Positions 1 to 5,152 of a stretch of DNA of 5,152 bases are shown here, piece by piece. The position numbers and the translations under genes were made by a program. Source of the stretch: Flavobacteriales bacterium (lineage in GTDB: Bacteria > Bacteroidota > Bacteroidia > Flavobacteriales > Flavobacteriaceae); contig JAMONI010000358.1 of the NCBI GenBank assembly GCA_027065935.1, positions 1-5,152 of the forward strand, written 5' to 3'. The notes below the pieces were generated by a model that saw only the letters and a list, made by a program, of their open reading frames with translations, had not been told where the DNA came from and made no database searches. Positions within the stretch are counted from its first letter, which is position 1, and each line of letters starts with the position of its first letter.

Positions 1-147
1 TGCAATCACATAAGGCGGTTGTTCCGACACGGCTTGAATGTAAGTTTTGATATCCGACACCGACAAAATTCCCGTTAGGTTCATAAACAGGAAAATGCCC
101 AGAAAAAAAAGAATGATAGCGCCGTATAACTTAATGAAGTGTTTCAA
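1..147 (-). CDS. Partial small membrane protein, probably TVP38/TMEM64 (VTT/DedA-like) family
   Basis: This is the N-terminal 49 residues of a gene running off the left edge. The frame is open from a TTG at 147-145 to position 1. It has a short basic, amphipathic start (LKHFIKLYG), one clear hydrophobic segment at about residues 8-22, then a soluble stretch (ILSVSDIKTYIQAVSEQPPYVIA) that seems to lead into another membrane segment. A short N-terminal helix followed by a 'xxYIxxxxxxPxxV' linker is typical of the N-terminus of TVP38/TMEM64-type proteins, which are thought to act in membrane lipid handling; the family call is inference. TTG is the only usual start between the upstream in-frame TAA and the ATG inside the membrane segment. 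It overlaps the pssA stop as TTGA, so translation is probably coupled to pssA. The catalytic or conserved core lies outside the window, so the family cannot be confirmed. Confidence 0.55.
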   Translation of the reverse strand, partial: MKHFIKLYGAIILFFLGIFLFMNLTGILSVSDIKTYIQAVSEQPPYVIA

Positions 148-845
148 TGCCTTGCGATTTTTTTAAAGTAAATCCGGGATAAAACCACGTAAAAGAAAAG
201 AATCAACGGAGCGGATTTAAACTTTAATATTGCAATTAGCGTGATGGAAACGGCCAATAATATTACGGAATAAATATCCGGTTTTTTGTTTCCGGAAGAA
301 ATTTTAAGAGAAAGAAGTGGAAGGCGTGCATTGAGTAGCCAAGCCGATAACAAAGAAATCACGATTACGGACCAAGGATGAGATAAAATTTGATGCCAAA
401 CGGAAGTTTCGGGTTCGGTAATTAAAATCATTCCCGTGGCAAGTAAGAACAAAGCATTGGCCGGTGTGGGTAGCCCTGTGAAATGTTTTTTTTGGTTGGG
501 GTCGATATTAAACCGGGCCAATCGCCAAGCCGATGCGGCGATGATTATCAGCGGAAAATAGTGCAGAAGTTCGTTGGTAAATGCATTTTCCCATATTTTA
601 ATCAGAAAAAACGAAGGGACCAATCCGCTGGTAACCAAATCGGCCAAGCTGTCGAGTTGCAGTCCCATAGCGGAGGAAGTTCCGGTAAGTCTGGCCGTGA
701 GTCCGTCGAAAAAGTCGAAAAAAATACCGGCTATGACCAATGCGAAGGCCGTACGGTAGTCTTCATTAAACACGAAAACGAGGGCCGTACTGCCTGCCAA
801 AAGGTTGAGTAAGGTCAGAAAATTAGGTAAATTTTGTTTAAACAT
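144..845 (-). CDS. pssA: CDP-diacylglycerol--serine O-phosphatidyltransferase (phosphatidylserine synthase)
   Basis: An integral membrane enzyme that transfers phosphatidyl from CDP-diacylglycerol to L-serine, releasing CMP; phosphatidylserine is the precursor of phosphatidylethanolamine. The CDP-alcohol phosphatidyltransferase motif D-x2-D-G-x2-A-R-x8-G-x3-D-x3-D is complete, with D44, D47, G48, A51, R52, G61, D65 and D69 as the metal and CDP-binding set. Two stretches typical of the serine-using branch follow: RLARFN near residues 108-113 and FTGLPTPANA at 122-131. Several hydrophobic helices run through the protein to the basic C-terminus. I start it at the ATG at 845 (233 residues, MFKQNLPNFLTLLN). 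The longer frame back to 905 would include the promoter-like -7 box, overlap the divergent gene's start and add a non-conserved leader. The next gene overlaps its stop. Family assignment is firm. Serine as substrate is by far the likeliest, but another CDP-alcohol transferase cannot be excluded from sequence alone. Confidence 0.92.
   Translation of the reverse strand: MFKQNLPNFLTLLNLLAGSTALVFVFNEDYRTAFALVIAGIFFDFFDGLTARLTGTSSAMGLQLDSLADLVTSGLVPSFFLIKIWENAFTNELLHYFPLIIIAASAWRLARFNIDPNQKKHFTGLPTPANALFLLATGMILITEPETSVWHQILSHPWSVIVISLLSAWLLNARLPLLSLKISSGNKKPDIYSVILLAVSITLIAILKFKSAPLILFFYVVLSRIYFKKIARH
805..836 (+). promoter_or_regulatory. Weak candidate promoter for the DUF4294-exonuclease unit
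   Basis: TTG at 805-807 is followed after 20 bases by TAAATTTTG at 828-836, which is the Bacteroidota -7 motif TAnnTTTG with one extra base. It lies inside the 5' end of pssA on the opposite strand and would give a leader of about 50 nt before the ATG at 894. No better match is seen between 846 and 893. The extra base makes this tentative. Confidence 0.22.
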
Positions 846-861
846 ATTAAATTGCACGGTA

Positions 862-874
862 TTTGCAGTGCAAA
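862..874. promoter_or_regulatory. 13-bp perfect palindrome TTTGCAGTGCAAA, possible operator
   Basis: Six-base arms (TTTGCA / TGCAAA) surround a single central G. A further half-site TTGCAC at 852-857 also pairs with GTGCAA at 868-873. The palindrome overlaps the pssA -7 box and the predicted transcription start, where a repressor would block initiation. It lies in the divergent region shared with the plus-strand gene. The symmetry is seen directly; the operator role is inference. Confidence 0.3.
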
Positions 875-878
875 GGTA
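871..878 (-). promoter_or_regulatory. Candidate -7 box of the pssA promoter (TACCTTTG)
   Basis: Read on the minus strand this is TACCTTTG, an exact match to the Bacteroidota -7 consensus TAnnTTTG. It lies 25 nt before the pssA ATG at 845, so a start of transcription near 864 would give a short leader of about 20 nt. No TTG sits at the usual spacing upstream (the nearest TTTG is 24 nt away), so the -33 element is weak or absent. It supports the short pssA start. Confidence 0.5.
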
Positions 879-893
879 GGGAAAATATAGTTT

Positions 894-1682
894 ATGAACC
901 GGCAAACGGTCGTATTCTTCATATTGACAAGTCTTTTTTCGCTTGTGTCAAAAGCGCAACAACCCGGCGTCGGTACGGGTCATGTGAGCGACAGTTTGGT
1001 GATTGAAAAAAACGATACTATTCCCGTATTTTATTTGGACGAAGTGGTTTTGCTGCCCCGCTTGTATTTTTCAAAGTCCGCCGATTGGTACCGGTATGCC
1101 GTTTTACGAAAAAAGGTCAAAAAAGTTTACCCCTTTGCCAAAATGGCCGGAGAAGATTTGGAAAAACTCAAGGCAAGATTACAAAAAATGACGCCGCGCC
1201 AACGAAAAAAATACAAGCGCATCGTGGAGCGCTACGTGCGCCAAGTAATCGAACCCGAACTGAGAAATTTGACCGCTTCGGAGGGTAGAGTGCTGGTGCG
1301 TTTGGTGTACAGGCAAACCGGGATGAGTGTGTATGATTTCCTTAAAGAATACAAGAGCGGATTGTCGGCATTTTGGTGGCAGCGTATGGCCAAGCTTTAC
1401 AAAATCGATTTGAAAGAAATTTACGACCCCGTCAACCGCAAGGTGGACTTTTGGATGGAAGACATACTTATTCGGGCGTTTCAAGACGGGAGTTTGGAGC
1501 CTTCACCGCCCAAAGTGGTAGTGGATTATTTTACTTTATATAAAAAATGGATGGAAAAAGCACCGCCCGTTAGAAAAAATCGTCGTAAATTTGATTCGCT
1601 AAAAGTTAAGTTTAATGGATTGGGGATACCGCCCCGCAAGATGAAACCGAAAGATAAACCCCTGAAAACCGGACAAAAATAA
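894..1682 (+). CDS. Exported DUF4294 family protein of unknown function
   Basis: A 262-residue protein that matches the DUF4294 family by pattern. Shared features are an N-terminal VFYLDEVVLLPR strand (about 45-56), the YAVLRKKVKKVYPFAKMAGE block (68-87), a long basic helix, then LVYRQTGMSVYDFLKEYKSG (137-156) and SAFWWQRMAKLYKIDLKEIYDP (158-179). A signal peptide is clear: hydrophobic residues 6-18 with a likely cut after SKA at 21, so the mature protein begins QQP and probably acts in the periplasm or at the envelope. No lipobox cysteine is present. The charged middle (90-125) could form a long helix or coiled coil, and the last 40 residues are very basic and proline-rich. No catalytic motif is visible, and the family has no established function. 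The ATG at 894 lacks a strong ribosome binding site, as is usual in this phylum. Its TAA shares one base with the next gene's ATG (TAATG), so the two are probably co-transcribed and translationally coupled. Confidence 0.88.
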   Translation: MNRQTVVFFILTSLFSLVSKAQQPGVGTGHVSDSLVIEKNDTIPVFYLDEVVLLPRLYFSKSADWYRYAVLRKKVKKVYPFAKMAGEDLEKLKARLQKMTPRQRKKYKRIVERYVRQVIEPELRNLTASEGRVLVRLVYRQTGMSVYDFLKEYKSGLSAFWWQRMAKLYKIDLKEIYDPVNRKVDFWMEDILIRAFQDGSLEPSPPKVVVDYFTLYKKWMEKAPPVRKNRRKFDSLKVKFNGLGIPPRKMKPKDKPLKTGQK

Positions 1683-2473
1683 TGAATTTGAAAATCGATG
1701 CCCCCGTTTGCGTGTTTGATTTGGAAACCACCGGGATTGACGTAACAAAGGACCGGATTGTGGAAATTTCCATTCTCCGTATCGAACCGGACGGAAAGGA
1801 AACTGTGTACACCAAGCGAGTAAATCCCGGACGCTCCATTCCTCCCCAAGCTACTGCCGTTCACGGAATAAGTGATGAGGATGTGAAAGATGCGCCCAAA
1901 TTCGAGGAATTGGCCGAAGAAATTTACCGTCTGATTGAAGATGCTTATTTGGTAGGCTTTAACTCCAACCGTTTTGATTTGCCCATACTGGTGGAAGAGC
2001 TTTTGAGAGCCGGTATCGAAATCGATTTGAAGAAAAACAAAACCGTTGACGTGCAGGTTATTTTTCATAAAAAAGAACCTCGAAACCTGGCGGCGGCCTA
2101 TAAGTTTTATACGGGCAAAGAATTGGAAAACGCCCATTCGGCCGAAGCCGACGTCAAGGCTACGTGGGAAGTGTTGCAACAGCAGGTGAAAAAATACGAC
2201 GATTTGCCCGCCGAACTTCCCGCCTTGTCCGATTTTTCTTCCCACCATAAACACGCCGACTTTCAAGGGCGTGTCATTTATGACGATTCGGGAAGGGAAG
2301 TGGTCAATTTCGGTAAATATAAAGGAGAATTACTCGAAGAAGTGTTGACCCGGGATCCGGGTTATTACGGTTGGGTAATGCAAGCCGATTTTCCCCTTTA
2401 TACCAAGCAAGTGTTTAAAAATGTTTTTGAAAGGCTACGTCTGAAACAATTGCAACAAAAATTCAACAAGTAA
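1682..2473 (+). CDS. DEDDh-type 3'-5' exonuclease with ExoX-like C-terminal domain
   Basis: A cytoplasmic DnaQ-superfamily nuclease of 263 residues, expected to remove nucleotides from DNA 3' ends using two metal ions. All five DEDDh residues are visible: D13 and E15 in FDLETTG (ExoI motif), D99 in VGFNSNRFDLP (ExoII), and H152 and D157 in AHSAEAD (ExoIII). The HGIS motif at 61-64 is also typical. A linker (about 172-205) leads to a small second domain at about 206-250, containing NFGKYKGELLEEVLTRDPGY and a conserved-looking YGWVMQADFP. It resembles the C-terminal domain seen in exodeoxyribonuclease X-like proteins. The short length and absence of a polymerase make a stand-alone repair or editing exonuclease likelier than a true DNA polymerase III epsilon subunit, though databases often label such proteins that way. 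Its ATG overlaps the stop of the DUF4294 gene by one base. Its stop lies 2 bp from the end of the convergent ppc gene. Confidence 0.88.
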   Translation: MNLKIDAPVCVFDLETTGIDVTKDRIVEISILRIEPDGKETVYTKRVNPGRSIPPQATAVHGISDEDVKDAPKFEELAEEIYRLIEDAYLVGFNSNRFDLPILVEELLRAGIEIDLKKNKTVDVQVIFHKKEPRNLAAAYKFYTGKELENAHSAEADVKATWEVLQQQVKKYDDLPAELPALSDFSSHHKHADFQGRVIYDDSGREVVNFGKYKGELLEEVLTRDPGYYGWVMQADFPLYTKQVFKNVFERLRLKQLQQKFNK

Positions 2474-2475
2474 GC

Positions 2476-5040
2476 TTAGGCCGAATTTCTTCCCGCATTG
2501 ATGATACCCGAAAGCGATCGGACAATCATTTTTTCGTAAACTTGCTTTTGCTTGCGGTCGAGGCGGTTTTCCAGTAGTATTTGCAAAGCGTATTGTTGGA
2601 CGATGAGCAACGGCAAGACGATTTTTTCTCTGGCTTGAATGGATGCCCGTCCTACGGGATCGTTTTCCATCAGTTCGTTTTTGCCGGTAAGTTTGAGAAT
2701 CATTTCTTTGGCGGTTGTATATTCGCGGTAAAGCATATTCCAAAAGTCGCCGAATTTTTCATTGTTTTTCAGATATGCGGTGAGCTCGAAGAGCGTTTTG
2801 GAAAGCGACATTTCACTGTTTTCAATCAAAGCTCTGAAAAAGGGAGAGTGGTCGTAGAGTTGTTTGACCCGGCCGAATCGGTTTTGGTTTTCAAAAAATT
2901 TTAGGGCCGTTCCCAAACCGTAGTAGCCCGGAACATTTTGCTTGAGCATGCTCCAGGAGGCTACAAAAGGAATGGCACGTAAATCCTTCAAGCGTAACTC
3001 CTTGGATTTCGTTCGTTTTACCGGGCGGCTTCCTATATTGATTTGCGAAAAGTATTTGAGCGGGCTGATTTGTTCCAAATACGGGACGAAAGCGGGATGA
3101 TTTTTGAGTTCGGAATAGGCTTTGAAGGCGACTTCCGAAAGTTTTTCGAAGGTTTGGCGTGATTTTTCGTCCAAAGGTTCCTTGTTGTATTCCCGGTTGT
3201 AATACACCGAAGTGATTAATCTTTCCAAATTGTAGCGAGCGGTATCGAATGTGCCGTAATTGGTGCTTACGGTTTGTCCTTGCACGGTAAGTTGCACTTG
3301 TTTGTCTTCGATTTGAGGGCCGAGCGAGGCGTAAAACTGATGGGCTTTTCCGCCGCCGCGTCCCGGAGGTCCGCCGCGTCCGTCGAAAAAGATGATATGA
3401 ATTCCGTATTTTCTCGAAAGTAAAGTTAATTTTTCTTTAGCCTTGTAAATGAGCCAATTGGCCGTAAGATATCCGCCGTCTTTGGTACCGTCCGAAAAAC
3501 CGAGCATTACGGTTTGCCTGTTGCCGCGCCTTTCGAGATGCCGGCGGTAAACGGGATTTCTGTATAAAATTTCCATTACTTGTTCCGCATTCTGCAAGTC
3601 GGTTACGGTTTCGAAAAGCGGAACGAGGTCCAGGTTTAAGTTTTCCTTGAAAAAAGTATTTTTCAGCAGGAAAAACAATTCCATCACATCCGAAGCATAT
3701 TGCGTATTACTGATAATGTAACGTTGTATGAAATCCGTACCGTTCAGGTTTTGTAATTCATCGATCACCGCAAGCGTGTTGAAAAATTCATCCACCGTGT
3801 TACCGTAATCCCTTCTCAATTCGAGCCCTTGCGCATATCGTCCGGTTAAAGCCGTCTTTTCTTCGTCCGAAAGATTTTCATAGTCTTGAAAATATTTTTT
3901 CAAAACTTCATTTTCACAGATGATTTTTTTAAAAATCTCTCGATGTACCCGGCTGTCTTGTCTGATGTCAAGGGTTACGAAATGATAACCGAACAGGTTT
4001 ACCTTGTTGATAAAGTGGTCCAGATCGTTTAGAAATAAAGCTTGATGGTGATTGATGAGTTTTTTTCTGATTTGAAGTAATCGATGCTTAAACGATTGGA
4101 GCGAAATAAAATGACGGGCTTCGGGATGTACGGAAGTTTGGTAAACAAGTTGTCGTAATGTAGCGAGTTCTTCGTAAATTCCCCTGAAGGTTAATTTTTT
4201 CTGCAAATTTTCAAGGTCACGATGATATTTTTTGAATAAGCTACGTTTGACCAAAACGGCTACTTTTTTCGTCGTTTCGTGGGTGACGTAAGGATTTCCG
4301 TCCCTGTCGCCGCCGGGCCAAAAACCGATGCGCAACACTTCCTTTTCCGTAATGTTTTTTCCGAAGATGTGTTTGGCCGTATAGTTTGTAATATAACCGG
4401 CCACTTCATACAATACGTTTTCCAAATACCAAATAATGCCGCGGGCTTCTTCAACGGGGGTGGGTTTTTCACGGCTGAACATCGGAGTTTTGCCCAATTG
4501 AGCCAACAGGTCACTGATGCGATAAATATCGTTTTGCTTGATGGCGGTAATTAGTTCATTAATAATCATCAACACCGTAGCGGGATAAAACTGGGTGGGA
4601 TGTGCCGTCAGCACGATGCGGGCTTTGAAGTCTTCCAGAAAGCGAATCGGTTTTTCTTCGTTACCTTCTTCCGATGCTTTTTGTTTGAGGTGAACGAGTG
4701 TGCCGTGCCCTTCCAAATCGTAAATTTCCGCAAAGGAACTGTCTTGTACGGCATCAAAAAGAACCACTTCGCGCTCGATGTATTGGATGAATTTAAAGAG
4801 CAGGTCTTTTTTCAATTGTTCGCCGGCGCCGGGGAGATATTTATCAAAAAACTTTTCCACGATTTGTTTCGGTGCGGATTGGGTTCCGATTTCGTCTTCG
4901 CACATTTCCCGGAAAAGTTCTAATAAAGAACCGCTTCTTTTGATGCCTTTGAACGGAAGCGAAAGAAAAATGCCGTTGAACACTTTATAACGCAACCAAA
5001 CGTTTTGCTCGAATTTTTCAAGTGCGGTGAGAACCTTCAT
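2476..5040 (-). CDS. ppc: Phosphoenolpyruvate carboxylase, complete, Bacteroidota type
   Basis: Catalyses PEP + bicarbonate to oxaloacetate + phosphate in the cytoplasm, refilling the TCA cycle and feeding aspartate-family amino acids. The 854 residues are slightly shorter than E. coli Ppc (883). Landmarks in order: VLTAHPT with the essential histidine H147 (E. coli H138); GFWPGGDRDGNPYVT (239-253); VTLDIRQDS with R360; PLFET with E477 and LGFSDGTKDGG with D517 as metal ligands, and K520; the GRGG loop with R555 and R561; LRAIPFVASW (687-696). Residues matching the E. coli aspartate-inhibitor site seem kept (R561, K748, R804, N852), so feedback inhibition by aspartate is plausible; this rests on a remembered alignment. 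Departures from E. coli are Q150 for E after TAHPT, D553 for H579 before the GRGG loop, and a C-terminus of RNSA instead of RNTG. I recall these as common in Bacteroidota, and the frame is intact, so I expect an active enzyme. The ATG at 5040 gives a normal N-terminus (MKVLTALEKFEQNVW). It converges with the exonuclease gene at a 2-bp gap. Confidence 0.96.
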   Translation of the reverse strand: MKVLTALEKFEQNVWLRYKVFNGIFLSLPFKGIKRSGSLLELFREMCEDEIGTQSAPKQIVEKFFDKYLPGAGEQLKKDLLFKFIQYIEREVVLFDAVQDSSFAEIYDLEGHGTLVHLKQKASEEGNEEKPIRFLEDFKARIVLTAHPTQFYPATVLMIINELITAIKQNDIYRISDLLAQLGKTPMFSREKPTPVEEARGIIWYLENVLYEVAGYITNYTAKHIFGKNITEKEVLRIGFWPGGDRDGNPYVTHETTKKVAVLVKRSLFKKYHRDLENLQKKLTFRGIYEELATLRQLVYQTSVHPEARHFISLQSFKHRLLQIRKKLINHHQALFLNDLDHFINKVNLFGYHFVTLDIRQDSRVHREIFKKIICENEVLKKYFQDYENLSDEEKTALTGRYAQGLELRRDYGNTVDEFFNTLAVIDELQNLNGTDFIQRYIISNTQYASDVMELFFLLKNTFFKENLNLDLVPLFETVTDLQNAEQVMEILYRNPVYRRHLERRGNRQTVMLGFSDGTKDGGYLTANWLIYKAKEKLTLLSRKYGIHIIFFDGRGGPPGRGGGKAHQFYASLGPQIEDKQVQLTVQGQTVSTNYGTFDTARYNLERLITSVYYNREYNKEPLDEKSRQTFEKLSEVAFKAYSELKNHPAFVPYLEQISPLKYFSQINIGSRPVKRTKSKELRLKDLRAIPFVASWSMLKQNVPGYYGLGTALKFFENQNRFGRVKQLYDHSPFFRALIENSEMSLSKTLFELTAYLKNNEKFGDFWNMLYREYTTAKEMILKLTGKNELMENDPVGRASIQAREKIVLPLLIVQQYALQILLENRLDRKQKQVYEKMIVRSLSGIINAGRNSA

Positions 5041-5061
5041 AGCGGGATTCGTTTGTTTACC

Positions 5062-5069
5062 TAAAGATA
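5062..5069 (-). promoter_or_regulatory. Weak candidate -7 box for ppc (TATCTTTA)
   Basis: On the minus strand TATCTTTA matches the TAnnTTTG consensus at all but the last base and ends 21 nt before the ppc ATG, about the same distance as the -7 box before pssA. No TTG is seen at the usual spacing upstream; an oligo-T run lies there instead. The placement is right but the match is imperfect. Confidence 0.3.
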
Positions 5070-5077
5070 ATACTTTC

Positions 5078-5111
5078 CCGGAAAAAAAAGAGAAATTCTT
5101 CGATTTTCCGG
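5078..5111. repeat. Inverted repeat CCGGAAAA-N18-TTTTCCGG upstream of ppc
   Basis: Two perfect 8-base arms (5078-5085 and 5104-5111) flank an 18-base A/T-rich centre, which itself contains AGAA-A-TTCT. The transcript of either strand could fold into a hairpin. It begins 5 bases beyond a minus-strand stop codon at 5116-5118 and ends 9 bases upstream of the ppc -7 candidate. It could therefore be a terminator of the preceding minus-strand gene or an operator for ppc. It lacks the U-run after the stem that an intrinsic terminator usually has; the T run lies within the stem-loop instead. Confidence 0.4.
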
Positions 5112-5115
5112 TCGA

Positions 5116-5151
5116 TTATTCCAAATATCTGGCCACGATAGGCATCCTTCG
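5116..5151 (-). CDS. Possible C-terminal end of an upstream minus-strand gene (11 codons visible)
   Basis: The minus-strand frame ending in TAA at 5116-5118 reads RRMPIVARYLE, a plausible protein C-terminus, and is open to the right edge. The following inverted repeat sits just where a 3' hairpin would be expected, and the gap to ppc would be 75 bp. Eleven codons are too few to name a family, and open frames of this length occur by chance. The competing minus frame is also open from the edge to 5059. Confidence 0.25.
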   Translation of the reverse strand, partial: RRMPIVARYLE

Positions 5152-5152
5152 T

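Noticed and set aside
483..812. 109-codon plus-strand open frame opposite pssA
   Set aside because: It is antisense to the conserved catalytic motif of pssA and its composition (Gly, Ser, Lys, Glu rich) is that of a reverse-complement shadow.
846..905. Twenty-codon N-terminal extension of pssA (MPVHKLYFPY...)
   Set aside because: It would cover the -7 box and palindrome, overlap the divergent gene's start, and is not like the N-terminus of this family. MFKQNLPNFLTLLN at 845 is the normal start.
1526..2266. 246-codon open frame on the minus strand opposite the exonuclease and the end of DUF4294
   Set aside because: It is antisense to two well-supported genes, shows no recognisable domain, and has the Phe/Gly/Ile-rich composition of a shadow frame.
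2459..2488. AAATTC / GAATTT inverted repeat across the convergent stops, considered as a bidirectional terminator
   Set aside because: The arms are only 6 bp and AT-rich with an 18-base loop, and no U-run follows. It is too weak to call.
2581..2904. Plus-strand open frames opposite ppc, here and near 4279-4554 and 4600-4990
   Set aside because: All lie inside an intact, conserved ppc gene on the other strand, and none resembles a known protein.
5042..5152. Plus-strand frame reading FDFPVDYSKYLATIGILR near the right edge, considered as the start of a divergent gene
   Set aside because: No ATG, GTG or TTG occurs in this frame after the ppc start; it would have to begin antisense inside ppc.
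1..5152. Search for tRNA, rRNA, riboswitch, CRISPR repeats, insertion sequences and attachment sites
   Set aside because: Nearly all of the window is filled by conserved coding sequence. The two gaps (48 and about 75-112 bp) hold only the promoter-like boxes, the palindrome and the inverted repeat listed above.

Overview
The window carries ordinary housekeeping DNA from a member of the Bacteroidota, most likely a Flavobacteriia-like lineage. The reasons are a DUF4294 exported protein (a family largely confined to this phylum), a phosphoenolpyruvate carboxylase of Bacteroidota type (TAHPTQ, FFDGRGGPPGRGGG, C-terminus NAGRNSA), weak or absent Shine-Dalgarno sequences, and a TAnnTTTG-type -7 promoter box upstream of one gene. 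GC content looks moderate. The exact genus cannot be told from the sequence.

Layout from left to right. A minus-strand pair occupies 1-845: pssA (phosphatidylserine synthase) followed by the 5' end of a small membrane protein, probably of the TVP38/TMEM64 (VTT/DedA-like) family. Its TTG start overlaps the pssA stop by four bases, and it runs off the left edge. A 48-bp divergent intergenic region (846-893) holds a good -7 box for pssA and a perfect 13-bp palindrome. On the plus strand, 894-2473 holds a two-gene unit: an exported DUF4294 protein and a DEDDh 3'-5' exonuclease with an ExoX-like C-terminal domain, joined by a one-base stop/start overlap (TAATG). On the minus strand, 2476-5040 holds a complete ppc gene, which converges on the exonuclease with only 2 bp between the stop codons. 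The last 112 bases hold the ppc upstream region with a large inverted repeat and possibly the final codons of another minus-strand gene.

The genes do not form one pathway. pssA and the VTT-like protein are both membrane/lipid related. ppc is the anaplerotic entry into the TCA cycle. The exonuclease belongs to DNA maintenance, and DUF4294 has no known function. I found no mobile element, RNA gene, CRISPR array or defence system. The points most worth a second look are the substitutions at catalytic and terminal positions of the PEP carboxylase, the palindrome on the pssA promoter, the inverted repeat upstream of ppc, the tight convergent junction, and the coupling of DUF4294 to an exonuclease.
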